Shown: positions 1 to 7,163 of the stretch, one piece after another
Numbering within the stretch: position 1 is the stretch's first letter
How the letters are laid out: each line of letters begins with the position of its first letter
DNA from: Porphyrobacter sp.
GTDB lineage: Bacteria; Pseudomonadota; Alphaproteobacteria; Sphingomonadales; Sphingomonadaceae
Direction of reading: 5' to 3'
Length of the DNA: 10,004 nt
Assembly (NCBI GenBank): GCA_014359685.1
Contig: JACIYY010000140.1
Coordinates: 1-10,004, forward strand
Translations under genes and position numbers: made by a program
Notes under the pieces: generated by a model
Told to the model about the DNA's origin: nothing
Databases searched by the model: none
What the model saw: the letters and a program-made list of their open reading frames with translations, nothing else

Positions 1-723
1 ATCGCCGATCCGGCCCCAGCGCTTGCCGGTCAGCCCGCCGGTCGAGGTGCCCGCCGCGAGGTGACCTTCGGCGTCCAGCGCCACCGCGCCGACCGTGCCG
101 TATTTCAGATCGACATCGAACCAGCTGAGATTGCGGGCCTTCAGCGCCTCCAGCTGGCGGCGGCGTTCGGGGGTGGCGAACCAGTCCGGCCCGGCCTCCT
201 CCAGCGCCTGCTCGCGCGCGAACTGCTCGGCGCCGCGGCCGCTGAGGAAGACGTGCGGCGAGCGCTCCATCACCGCGCGGGCGAGGCGGATCGGGTTCTT
301 CACCGTCGTCACCCCGGCCGCCGCTCCGGCGGAGCGGTCGCGCCCGTCCATGATCGAGGCGTCGAGCTCGTTCACCCCGTCATAGGTGAACACCGCACCG
401 CGGCCGGCATTGAAGCGCGGATCATCCTCCAGCCGCACGATCGCCGCCTCGACCGCGTCGAGCGCGCTGCCCCCGGCGGCAAGCACCGCGCTGCCGGCAT
501 CGAGCGCCTCGGCCAGGGCAGCGCGGTATTCGACCTGCCGCTGCGGGGTCATCCGCTCGGGCGACATGGTGCCGGCGCCGCCATGGATGGCGATGCTCCA
601 GCTGGATTCACTCGGCATTGCGGCTCCCACGGTGTCGTTCACGGTGTCGTTCTGCGCCAGCGCGGGCGGCGCGAAAATCGCCGCCAGCAGCGCGAGGGCC
701 GAGAGGATGGGCCTTGTCAGCAC
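1..723 (-). CDS. Isoaspartyl peptidase / L-asparaginase (Ntn hydrolase), N-terminal part, secreted
   Basis: This gene is read leftward and runs off the window's left edge after 241 codons. Family members (IaaA, plant-type asparaginases) hydrolyse isoaspartyl dipeptides and asparagine. They self-cleave so that a threonine becomes the N-terminal nucleophile of the beta subunit. The sequence shows HGGAGT at residues 47-52, FNAGRG with a following LDASIMDG, and GTVGAVALD, whose Thr210 is the expected cleavage and catalytic residue. GTSTGG follows shortly after, as is usual. Residues 1-23 (VLTRPILSALALLAAIFAPP then ALA) form a signal peptide, so the enzyme is probably periplasmic. The GTG start at 723 is chosen because it keeps this signal; the ATG at 618 (Met36) would remove it. 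A perfect 12-base repeat lies just after the cleavage site. The remaining beta subunit lies outside the window. Family call sure, exact substrate not. Confidence 0.93.
   Translation of the reverse strand, partial: MLTRPILSALALLAAIFAPPALAQNDTVNDTVGAAMPSESSWSIAIHGGAGTMSPERMTPQRQVEYRAALAEALDAGSAVLAAGGSALDAVEAAIVRLEDDPRFNAGRGAVFTYDGVNELDASIMDGRDRSAGAAAGVTTVKNPIRLARAVMERSPHVFLSGRGAEQFAREQALEEAGPDWFATPERRRQLEALKARNLSWFDVDLKYGTVGAVALDAEGHLAAGTSTGGLTGKRWGRIGD
628..651. repeat. Perfect 12-base tandem duplication in the asparaginase gene
   Basis: Two identical 12-base units (CACGGTGTCGTT on the plus strand) sit head to tail at 628-639 and 640-651. In the leftward asparaginase frame they encode Asn-Asp-Thr-Val twice, residues 25-32, directly after the predicted signal-peptide cleavage. 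The length keeps the reading frame, so it only lengthens the linker between signal peptide and mature enzyme. Confidence 0.9.
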
Positions 724-749
724 AGGGCGCAGCGTAGCACAGCGCCGGC

Positions 750-1286
750 ATGGCTCAAGAGCACCTCTGCTTCCGCGACGCGGCGCCGGCCGATGCGGCG
801 GCGCTTGCCCGCTTCGCCCGCGCGGCGTTCGACGCGGCCTTCGGCACCCTCTATGCGCCCCGCGATCTTGCCGCCTTCTTCGCTGCCGAGCGGAGTGAGC
901 AGCGCTACGCGGCACAGCTGGCCGATCCGGCGGTGCGGGTCCGGCTGGCGGAGCGCGACGGGGCGCTCTGCGCCTATGCGCTGATCGTGCTCGGCAAGGG
1001 GTTCGCCGAGCGGCCCGAGCCGCAGCCGGCGCGGCCGGTCCAGCTCAGCCAGCTCTATTGCGCGGGCGATGCCACCGGACTCGGCCTCGGCACCGCGCTG
1101 CTTGACTGGAGCATGGCGCAGGCGCGGGGCTGGGGCGGCGATGCGGTGCAGCTGTCGGTCTATAGCGGCAATCGCGGCGCGCAGCGGTTCTATCGCCGGC
1201 ACGGCTTTGCCCATGTCGCCGACATCCACTTCCAGGTCGGCGCGCAGCGCGACGACGAGTTCCTGTACGAACGGAGGCTGCCCTGA
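750..1286 (+). CDS. GNAT family N-acetyltransferase
   Basis: This 178-residue protein fits a single GNAT domain, which transfers an acetyl group from acetyl-CoA to an amine of a small molecule or protein; the substrate cannot be told from sequence. The acetyl-CoA loop is seen as ATGLGLGTALL (residues 108-118), a loose form of the Q/R-x-x-G-x-G/A motif. It is followed by a helix, the strand VQLSVYSGN (133-141), then AQRFYRRHGF (144-153), the usual motif B ending. No transmembrane segment or signal is seen, so it is cytoplasmic. The ATG at 750 has no clear Shine-Dalgarno sequence upstream. The gene diverges from the secreted asparaginase with 26 bases between start codons, and converges on the antiporter gene 25 bases downstream. 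It appears to be a single-gene unit. Family sure, role unknown. Confidence 0.9.
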   Translation: MAQEHLCFRDAAPADAAALARFARAAFDAAFGTLYAPRDLAAFFAAERSEQRYAAQLADPAVRVRLAERDGALCAYALIVLGKGFAERPEPQPARPVQLSQLYCAGDATGLGLGTALLDWSMAQARGWGGDAVQLSVYSGNRGAQRFYRRHGFAHVADIHFQVGAQRDDEFLYERRLP

Positions 1287-1311
1287 ACGCGCCCGGCCGG
1301 CCGCGGCCCGC

Positions 1312-3108
1312 TCAGCCCAGCACCTCGCCGGGATCGCGGAGGATGCTCGCGGGCTGCGGCGCGTGCAGGTCGCCGGCCTCCGACTGGGCCTTGAGCCGCT
1401 CGGCGTCGATCCGGCGCCAGGTCGCCTCGGCGCGCTCGATCTCGGCTTCGCTGAGGCCCAGCCGCTCCAGCCCCATGCGGGCCATCGCCAGCGCCGATTC
1501 CAGCACCTCGCGCACCACCCCGTCGATCGGGCTGCCATGCAGCAGCATCACGCTGCGGCGGTCGAAGACGCGGACGTAGACCGCCGCCTGCGGGAAGGCC
1601 TCGCGCACCGCCTGCGCCAGCGCGGGGTCGACCTGGTCGCGGTCGATGCAGAACAGGATCAGCTGCGCCTCCGCCGCGCCGGCCTGGCGCAGCAGATCGA
1701 GCCGGGTGCCGTCGCCGAAATAGACCTTGGCGTCGAATTCCTGCGCCAGATCGATCAGCGCCACGTCGCGGTCGATCAGCGTCACCGGGATGCCCGCCGC
1801 GATCAGCGTCTGCGCCACCGTCTGCCCGAAGCGGCCATAGCCGACCACCAGCGCCGTGGCCCGCGCGCCGCCCCGACTGCCGCTGGCGCCCGGGCCTTCG
1901 CGGACCTGCCCGGCGGTGCCGGGTTCGGCACGGATGCGGCCGGTGATGGTCATCAGGAACGGGGTGGTCGCCATCGACAGGGTGACGATCGCGCCGAACA
2001 GGCTCGCCGCCTCGGGCGAGATCAGCAGCGCGTCCTGCGCCGCCGCGAACAGCACGAACCCGAACTCACCCCCCTGGCTCAGCAGCAGGCCGAGCGCCAG
2101 CGCCCCGCGCCAGCGCATCCGGAAGGCCAGCCCGAGGGCGACGATCACCGCCGCCTTGACCACGATCAGCCCGGCGGCGAGACCGAACACGAACAGCGGC
2201 CGATCGGCGATCGCGCCAAGGTCCAGCATCATGCCCACCGCCAGGAAGAACAGGCCGAGCAGGATCGAGCGGAACGGCTCGACATCGGCCTCCAGCTCGT
2301 GGCGATAGGGCGAATCGGCCAGCATCACCCCGGCGACGAAGGCCCCCAAAGCGGCCGACAGCCCCAGCGCCTGCATCAGCGCGGCGGCCGCAACGATGGT
2401 GAACAGCGCCGCGACGACGAACATCTCGCGCTCCCCCAGCCCGCCGATCAGCCGGAACAGCGGGCGGATCGCGAACCGGCCGGCGGCGATCAGGCCGAAC
2501 ACGGCGGCAAGACCGATCACCACCATCTGCCAGCCCGGCGGGCCGTCGGGAACGGCGGGGTTGCGGCTCATCGCGGCAACGATGGTCAGCAGCGGGATGA
2601 TCGACAGGTCCTGAAACAGCAGGATGGCAAAGGCGCGCTCCCCGAACGGGGTCCGCACCCGGCCCGCCGATTGCAGCATCGGCAGCACCTGCGCGGTCGA
2701 GGACAGGCCCAGCGGCAGGCCCAGAGCCAGCGCGGCCGCCGGGCTGAAGCCGGTCGTCAGCAGGATCAGCCCGGTCACCGCCAGCCCGCACAGCGTCACC
2801 TGCAGCAGCCCCAACGCGAAGATCTCGTGCCGCATCCGCCACAGCCGCGCCGGGGTCAGCTCCAGCCCGACCAGGAACAGCAGCAGGACGATGCCCAGCT
2901 CGCCGATGCCGCTCATCTCCTCGGCCCCGTCGACCAGCCCCAGCACTTGCGGTCCGATCACCACGCCCGCCACCAGATAGCCCAGCGTGGCGCCCAGCCC
3001 GGCGCGGCGGAACAGCAGCACGAACAGCAGCGCAAAGCCCAGCAGCACGAAGCCGTGGCGCAGCACCAGCCCGGCGCCGTGCTCCTCCATCAGCGGCATC
3101 GGCGGCAT
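1312..3108 (-). CDS. KefB/KefC-like monovalent cation:proton antiporter (CPA2 family) with RCK domain
   Basis: An inner-membrane antiporter of 598 residues, about the length of E. coli KefB and KefC, which exchange K+ for H+ under electrophile or alkaline stress. Residues about 15-390 form a hydrophobic Na+/H+ exchanger domain of roughly a dozen helices. Family landmarks include GIVLLLFLVGLEL (72-84), SSTAQVLP (136-143), FQD (166-168) with the acidic transport residue Asp168, HELEADVEPFRSILLGLFF (270-288), and GGEFGFVLF (346-354). A flexible glycine-rich linker (395-415) leads to an RCK/TrkA-N Rossmann domain beginning VVGYGRFG (421-428), with the nucleotide-ribose acidic region LIDRD (444-448). 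No separate RCK-C domain is evident, and no KefF or KefG partner gene is adjacent. Three in-frame ATGs at 3108, 3099 and 3090 compete as start; the first is reported but none has a clear ribosome site. It lies 34 bases after zntB, likely cotranscribed. Ion specificity is inferred only. Confidence 0.93.
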   Translation of the reverse strand: MPPMPLMEEHGAGLVLRHGFVLLGFALLFVLLFRRAGLGATLGYLVAGVVIGPQVLGLVDGAEEMSGIGELGIVLLLFLVGLELTPARLWRMRHEIFALGLLQVTLCGLAVTGLILLTTGFSPAAALALGLPLGLSSTAQVLPMLQSAGRVRTPFGERAFAILLFQDLSIIPLLTIVAAMSRNPAVPDGPPGWQMVVIGLAAVFGLIAAGRFAIRPLFRLIGGLGEREMFVVAALFTIVAAAALMQALGLSAALGAFVAGVMLADSPYRHELEADVEPFRSILLGLFFLAVGMMLDLGAIADRPLFVFGLAAGLIVVKAAVIVALGLAFRMRWRGALALGLLLSQGGEFGFVLFAAAQDALLISPEAASLFGAIVTLSMATTPFLMTITGRIRAEPGTAGQVREGPGASGSRGGARATALVVGYGRFGQTVAQTLIAAGIPVTLIDRDVALIDLAQEFDAKVYFGDGTRLDLLRQAGAAEAQLILFCIDRDQVDPALAQAVREAFPQAAVYVRVFDRRSVMLLHGSPIDGVVREVLESALAMARMGLERLGLSEAEIERAEATWRRIDAERLKAQSEAGDLHAPQPASILRDPGEVLG

Positions 3109-3114
3109 CGGCGG
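3088..3114 (-). repeat. 9-base tandem repeat carrying three in-frame ATG codons at the antiporter start
   Basis: On the minus strand the sequence reads CCGCCGATG, CCGCCGATG, CCGCTGATG: two perfect 9-base units and a third with one change. Each unit ends in an in-frame ATG for the antiporter (3108, 3099, 3090), giving an N-terminus MPPMPLM before the conserved part. The repeat number changes the N-terminus by three residues per unit without breaking the frame, so the true start cannot be fixed by inspection. Confidence 0.85.
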
Positions 3115-3142
3115 CGCGCCCCGGCGACGGCCAGAGCCGCAA

Positions 3143-4153
3143 TCACAGCCACTTCCACCGCCAGAACAGCACCATCTGGACCGCGAACACGCCCGCGCAG
3201 ATCAGGCACACGATCCAGAACGCGTCCGGATCCTCGGCGCCGGGAATGCCGCCGACATTGATCCCCAGCAGCCCGGTCAGGAAGGTCAGCGGCAGGAACA
3301 CCGATGCCAGCACCGTCAGCAGGAAATTGGTCCGTCCCGAGCGGGCCACCGCGCGGGCGCGGATATCGTCCTGCAACACCAGCGCGCTTTCCTTGCTGAT
3401 GTCGATATCGTCGAGATAGCGGCGCAGCCGGTCGATACTCTCGCGGATCTCGCGCCGGTCGTGGTCCTCGAACCAGCCGGGCGCGTCGTGGGCGATCGCC
3501 TCCAGCGCATCGTGCTGCGGCGCCATGTGGCGCTTGAGCGCGAGACAGTTGCGGCGGGTCATCGCGATCTTGTCGAGCAGGGCGGCGGTGTCGGTGTCGG
3601 GGTCGGCCTCCTCCATGCGGTCGATCTCGTCGTTCATGTCGACGATCGAGCGGCCCATCTGCGCGATCATGCTTTCCAGCAGCGCGGTGATCAGAGAGCC
3701 GGCATCGCGGGGGCCAGCGCCGGCATCGATCGCCGTCAGCACCTCGCCCGGGCTCCTCAGCGGCAGGCGCCGCAGCGTCAGCAGGCGCGCCCCGTCCGAC
3801 CACAGATGCATCGCGACCATGTCCTCCGGCTCGGCGCCGGGGTTGAAGTTGATGCCGCGCAGGGTGGCGACCAGCGCATTGCCTTCGCGGAAGGCGCGCG
3901 GGCGGGTCGCGGCGCCGACCAGAAGCTCGGCAGTCGGCTCGGGCACACCGAGCGAATCGAGCCAGCCGGGCAGCACCGGATCGTTGCGGCACAGATGCAG
4001 CCACAGCACCTCGCCCGGCGCGGCGGGCCGCCACTCGCGCGCCTCGGCCCAGCCGATCGGCCGCGCCCCGCCGCGCCCGTCCAGCACCCGGCCGAACAGC
4101 ACCGGACCATCGGGGGTCTCGTCCTGATCGGTTTCGCCGGCGCGCTGCTGCAT
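3143..4153 (-). CDS. zntB: Zinc transporter ZntB (CorA metal ion transporter superfamily)
   Basis: A 336-residue inner-membrane transporter, close to the 327 residues of E. coli ZntB, which moves Zn2+ across the inner membrane as a pentamer. The N-terminal soluble domain opens with [14 protein letters not shown], matching the ZntB start. It is followed by a long, charged helical stretch ([20 protein letters not shown] around residues 191-210) that forms the stalk. TM1 (about 276-297) contains [14 protein letters not shown] and ends in the CorA-superfamily signature, here GIN at 297-299, followed by VGGIPG as in ZntB. TM2 spans about 312-330, and the protein ends WRWKWL with a short basic cytoplasmic tail as in E. 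coli. The start at 4153 is preferred because it matches family length and has AGG a few bases upstream; ATGs at 4183 and 4228 would add 10 or 25 residues. It precedes the antiporter by 34 bases. Transport direction in this organism is not shown. Confidence 0.93.
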   Translation of the reverse strand: MQQRAGETDQDETPDGPVLFGRVLDGRGGARPIGWAEAREWRPAAPGEVLWLHLCRNDPVLPGWLDSLGVPEPTAELLVGAATRPRAFREGNALVATLRGINFNPGAEPEDMVAMHLWSDGARLLTLRRLPLRSPGEVLTAIDAGAGPRDAGSLITALLESMIAQMGRSIVDMNDEIDRMEEADPDTDTAALLDKIAMTRRNCLALKRHMAPQHDALEAIAHDAPGWFEDHDRREIRESIDRLRRYLDDIDISKESALVLQDDIRARAVARSGRTNFLLTVLASVFLPLTFLTGLLGINVGGIPGAEDPDAFWIVCLICAGVFAVQMVLFWRWKWL

Positions 4154-4254
4154 CGCGCGCCTGTCGCCGATGGCGCGCGCCATGGCAATGCTGCGCGCGC
4201 ACCCGCGTCGGCCACCGATCCCGGCCATGCCTTTCGCCGGTCACGCAGAGCGCC

Positions 4255-4261
4255 TATAAGG
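4255..4261 (+). promoter_or_regulatory. TATAAGG element just before ispG: -10 box or Shine-Dalgarno
   Basis: The only AT-rich patch in the zntB-ispG divergent gap is TATAAGG, ending five bases before the ispG ATG. As a -10 box (TATAAG, 4255-4260), transcription would begin at or next to the ATG, making a leaderless mRNA; the matching -35 region (TTTCGC near 4232-4237) is poor. As a ribosome site, TAAGG would pair with the 16S tail at normal spacing. The sequence cannot separate the two readings. Confidence 0.35.
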
Positions 4262-4266
4262 CACCC

Positions 4267-5442
4267 ATGTCCTCGCTTCGTCCCTGGCGCACCATCGAGC
4301 GCCGCCGCAGCCGCCAGATCATGGTCGGCACCGTCCCTGTCGGCGGCGATGCCCCGATCACCGTGCAGACCATGACCAACACCCCCACCAGCGATGCGGC
4401 GGCGACGATCGACCAGATCCGCCGCTGCGAGGAGGCGGGCGCGGACATCGTGCGCGTGTCGTGCCCCGATGCCGACAGCACCGCCGCCTTCCGCCGGATC
4501 GTGCGCGAGGCGCGCGTGCCGCTCGTCGCCGACATCCACTTCCACTACAAGCGCGCGCTGGAGGCCGCCGATGCCGGCGCCGCCTGCCTCCGGATCAATC
4601 CCGGCAATATCGGCAGCAGCGAACGGGTGGCGGAGGTGGTCCGCGCGGCCAAGGCCAATGGCTGCGCGATCCGCATCGGCGTCAACGCCGGATCGCTGGA
4701 GCGCGACCTGCTGGAAAAATATGGCGAGCCGTGCCCCGAGGCGCTGGTCGAAAGCGCGCTCGACCACATCAAGCTGCTGCAGGACCACGATTTCCACGAA
4801 TACAAGGTGGCGGTGAAGGCCTCGGACGTGTTCCTGGCGGTGGCCGCCTATCAGGGGCTGGCGGACGCAGTCGACTGCCCGCTGCATCTGGGCATCACCG
4901 AAGCCGGCGGGCTGATCGGCGGCACGGTCAAGAGCGCGATCGGCATCGGCAACCTGCTGTGGGCGGGGATCGGCGATACGATCCGGGTGTCGCTGTCGGC
5001 GGAGCCCGAGCAGGAGGTGCGCGTCGGCTTCGAAATCCTCAAGAGCCTGGGCCTGCGCACCCGCGGCGTGCGGGTCGTGTCGTGCCCCAGCTGCGCGCGG
5101 CAGGGCTTCGACGTGATCCGCACCGTCACCGCGCTGGAGGACCGGCTGAGCCACATCAAGACGCCGCTGTCGCTGTCGGTGCTGGGCTGCGTGGTCAACG
5201 GCCCGGGCGAGGCGCGCGAGACCGATATCGGCATCACCGGCGGCGGCGCCGGCAAGCACATGGTCTATCTGTCGGGCGTGACCGACCACCACATCACCAG
5301 CGAGGCGATGCTCGACCACATCGTCGCGCTGGTCGAGGCCAAGGCCGCCGCGATCGAGGCCGGGATGAGCGATGCCGGGCAGGGGGACCAAGCCACCGGC
5401 GATGCTGCGGCCGGCACCCTGCCGGCGGAGGCGGCGGAATGA
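4267..5442 (+). CDS. ispG: 4-hydroxy-3-methylbut-2-enyl diphosphate synthase (flavodoxin/ferredoxin), IspG/GcpE
   Basis: IspG carries out the next-to-last step of the MEP isoprenoid pathway, reductively opening methylerythritol cyclodiphosphate to HMBPP with a [4Fe-4S] cluster in the cytoplasm. The N-terminal TIM barrel shows [11 protein letters not shown] (34-44), [15 protein letters not shown] (85-99) and [10 protein letters not shown] (107-116). The C-terminal cluster domain holds CPSC (Cys273, Cys276) and [11 protein letters not shown] with Cys308 and Glu315. The spacing equals that of E. coli Cys270, Cys273, Cys305 and Glu312, so all cluster ligands are present. The protein is 391 residues against 372 in E. 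coli; the excess is mostly a low-complexity tail after about residue 368, rich in Ala, Gly, Asp and Glu. The start at 4267 gives the family's usual N-terminus. It leads a rightward cluster with the deacetylase 90 bases downstream and diverges from zntB. Confidence 0.98.
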   Translation: MSSLRPWRTIERRRSRQIMVGTVPVGGDAPITVQTMTNTPTSDAAATIDQIRRCEEAGADIVRVSCPDADSTAAFRRIVREARVPLVADIHFHYKRALEAADAGAACLRINPGNIGSSERVAEVVRAAKANGCAIRIGVNAGSLERDLLEKYGEPCPEALVESALDHIKLLQDHDFHEYKVAVKASDVFLAVAAYQGLADAVDCPLHLGITEAGGLIGGTVKSAIGIGNLLWAGIGDTIRVSLSAEPEQEVRVGFEILKSLGLRTRGVRVVSCPSCARQGFDVIRTVTALEDRLSHIKTPLSLSVLGCVVNGPGEARETDIGITGGGAGKHMVYLSGVTDHHITSEAMLDHIVALVEAKAAAIEAGMSDAGQGDQATGDAAAGTLPAEAAE

Positions 5443-5532
5443 GCGGGGGCCTTGCCACTCGGCGAATGGATCGCGATGCGGACCGGCGGCAGCGCATTGG
5501 CACGGATCGCAGCGGGTGCCATATCGCAGGCC

Positions 5533-6489
5533 ATGCTGCACGTCGTCCACCATGCCGACTACCTGGCCCCGGCGCCGACCGGCGGCAGCTTCCGCTTCGA
5601 CAAATATCGCGGGGTGATGATCGCGCTGCGCGATAGCGGCGCGCCGCTGACCGAACACGCGCCCCAACCCATGCCGCGCGCCTGGCTGGAGGCGGTGCAC
5701 GATCCCGCCTATGTCGCCGAAGTGCTCGCCGCCAGGGTTCCTGCCGCCAAGGAGCGGCGGATCGGTTTTGCCGTCACCCCCCACATCGCCGCCCGCGTGC
5801 AGCACACGGTCGGCGGCACCTGGCTCGCCGCCCGGCTGGCGCAGCGGCACGGCTATGCCGCCAACAGCGCCGCCGGCAGCCATCACGCGCTGCACGAGAC
5901 CGGCGCCGGCTATTGCGTGTTCAACGACCTTGCCGTCACCGCGCACCGGCTGATCGCACAAGGCGAGGCGCAGCGCATCCTGATCGTCGATTGCGATGTC
6001 CACCAGGGCGACGGCACCGCCAGCCTGACCGCCGGCCGGGCGGACATCTTCACCCTGTCGCTGCACGCGGCCAGGAACTTCCCCGTGCGCAAGGCCCGCT
6101 CGACGCTCGACGTGGCGCTGCCCGACGGCACCGGGGACGAGGCCTATCTGGCGGCGCTGGCCGGCGCGCTGGTGCCGACGATCGAGCGCTTCGCCCCCGA
6201 TCTGGTGCTCTACCAGGCCGGCGTCGATCCACATCGTGACGACCGGCTCGGCCGGCTGGCCCTGAGCGATGAGGGGCTGACGCGGCGCGATCGCCTGGTG
6301 GTGGCCGAGGCGCGGCGGCGCGGCATTCCCGTCGCCAGCGCGCTGGGCGGCGGCTATGGTGACGATCCGATGGTGGTGGCCCGGCGCCATGCCTGCTCGA
6401 TGCTGGCGATGGCGGCGGAGAACGGCGCCTGGCCCGCGCCGCAAGCGGCCCGGTCGGCGGCCGTTTCAGCAGAGCGGCTGAGCGCATGA
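5533..6489 (+). CDS. Histone-deacetylase-superfamily (arginase-fold) Zn-dependent deacetylase
   Basis: A cytoplasmic deacetylase of 318 residues; bacterial members remove acetyl or acyl groups from polyamines, lysines or other small molecules, and the substrate here is unknown. The full active site is visible: the His pair in GSHHALHETGAGYCVFND (His117, His118), zinc ligands Asp155 and His157 in CDVHQGDGT, Asp232 in YQAGVDPH, and catalytic Tyr275 in LGGGYGDD. The stretch NFPVRKARST followed by LPDGTGDEAYL resembles the bacterial HDAC11-like (class IV) branch; that sub-assignment is inference. I chose the ATG at 5533 because the typical N-terminus (MLHVVHHADY) begins there. An upstream TTG at 5452 would add 27 residues and shorten the gap to ispG to 9 bases. 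Its stop overlaps an ATG (ATGA at 6486-6489) that opens the next frame, which suggests coupling to the L,D-transpeptidase gene. Confidence 0.92.
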   Translation: MLHVVHHADYLAPAPTGGSFRFDKYRGVMIALRDSGAPLTEHAPQPMPRAWLEAVHDPAYVAEVLAARVPAAKERRIGFAVTPHIAARVQHTVGGTWLAARLAQRHGYAANSAAGSHHALHETGAGYCVFNDLAVTAHRLIAQGEAQRILIVDCDVHQGDGTASLTAGRADIFTLSLHAARNFPVRKARSTLDVALPDGTGDEAYLAALAGALVPTIERFAPDLVLYQAGVDPHRDDRLGRLALSDEGLTRRDRLVVAEARRRGIPVASALGGGYGDDPMVVARRHACSMLAMAAENGAWPAPQAARSAAVSAERLSA

Positions 6490-6539
6490 GCGGGCGCCTC
6501 GTTCAGCGCGCGGCCAGACAGAGCGTGCCATCGGGCGGA

Positions 6540-7163
6540 ATGGCTGTCAGCATCAACCGGCGCCGCTTCCTCGCCACCGGTGCGGCCCTGGCCGGCGCGG
6601 CGGCACTGCCTGCCCGCGTGGCGGCGCAGGCGATCGCGTGGTCCTCTCGCGAAAGCGCGATCCTTGCCGTCGCGCGCCGCGAGGTCGAGCGCGCCGGCGC
6701 GGTGCTGTGGCGGCGCGACATCGTCGGGATCGCCGATTTCGGCGTCCATTCGAGCATCCCGCGGTTCCATTTCGCCAATCTGGAGGACGGCAGCGTCCGT
6801 AGCGTGCTGGTCAGCCACGGCACCGGCTCCGATCCGGAGCACGATGGCTGGCTCAACCACTTCTCCAACCTCGAAGGCTCGAATGCGACGAGCCGGGGCG
6901 CCTATATCACCTGGGAATGGTATGTCGGCCGCTACGGCACCTCGATCCGGCTGGGCGGCCTCGACCCTTCCAACAACAACGCCCTGAGCCGCTACATCGT
7001 GATGCATGCGGCCGAATATGCCACGCCCGACCATGTCGCCCGCTGGGGCCGCCTCGGCCGCAGCAATGGCTGCTTCGCGATGGGGCCGGCCGATTTCCGC
7101 GAGGCGCTGTGGCACCTGTCGGGCGGACGGCTGCTGTTCGCGGACCGCCTGGGCATCAGCTAG
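6540..7163 (+). CDS. Murein L,D-transpeptidase catalytic-domain (YkuD_2-type) protein with Tat signal
   Basis: A 207-residue exported protein of the YkuD_2 branch of L,D-transpeptidases; relatives with activity form or remodel 3-3 peptidoglycan cross-links in the periplasm. Residues 1-31 form a twin-arginine signal (SINRRRFLATGAALAGA, then a cleavage site near VAAQA). The mature part carries the branch's conserved series: VSHGTGSD (91-98), FSNLEGSNATSRGAYIT (108-124), RLGGLDPSNNNALSRYIVMH with His156, and GRLGRSNGCFAMGP with the nucleophile Cys178. Both key residues are present. The start at 6540 gives a normal-length Tat n-region. The ATG at 6486 overlaps the deacetylase stop (ATGA), would add 18 residues, and may be used through translational coupling. 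It is the last gene of the ispG cluster, followed by a convergent gap. Family call firm; activity on peptidoglycan inferred. Confidence 0.9.
   Translation: MAVSINRRRFLATGAALAGAAALPARVAAQAIAWSSRESAILAVARREVERAGAVLWRRDIVGIADFGVHSSIPRFHFANLEDGSVRSVLVSHGTGSDPEHDGWLNHFSNLEGSNATSRGAYITWEWYVGRYGTSIRLGGLDPSNNNALSRYIVMHAAEYATPDHVARWGRLGRSNGCFAMGPADFREALWHLSGGRLLFADRLGIS

Noticed and set aside
1295..1308. Short GC hairpin between the convergent GNAT and antiporter genes
   Set aside because: Five pairs around a four-base loop with no T tract arise easily in sequence this GC-rich, so a terminator is not supported.
717..1538. A 273-codon minus-strand frame overlapping the GNAT and antiporter genes
   Set aside because: It lies antisense to the whole GNAT gene and out of frame with the antiporter, and shows no recognisable domain.
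1069..3261. A 730-codon open frame on the plus strand opposite the antiporter gene
   Set aside because: Its translation is Gln/Arg/His-rich with no family motif. It runs antisense to a well-supported membrane protein, and the lack of stops follows from the GC-rich codon use of that gene.
5439..5636. A 65-codon frame whose ATG overlaps the ispG stop (ATGA)
   Set aside because: The arrangement looks like coupling, but the product is Arg-rich noise and the frame runs into the deacetylase gene out of phase.
3778..6444. An 888-codon open frame on the minus strand across zntB, ispG and the deacetylase gene
   Set aside because: It spans three confidently identified genes and their gaps, and its translation is low-complexity Ala/Gly/Arg/His sequence. 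It is a stop-poor antisense frame, not a gene.
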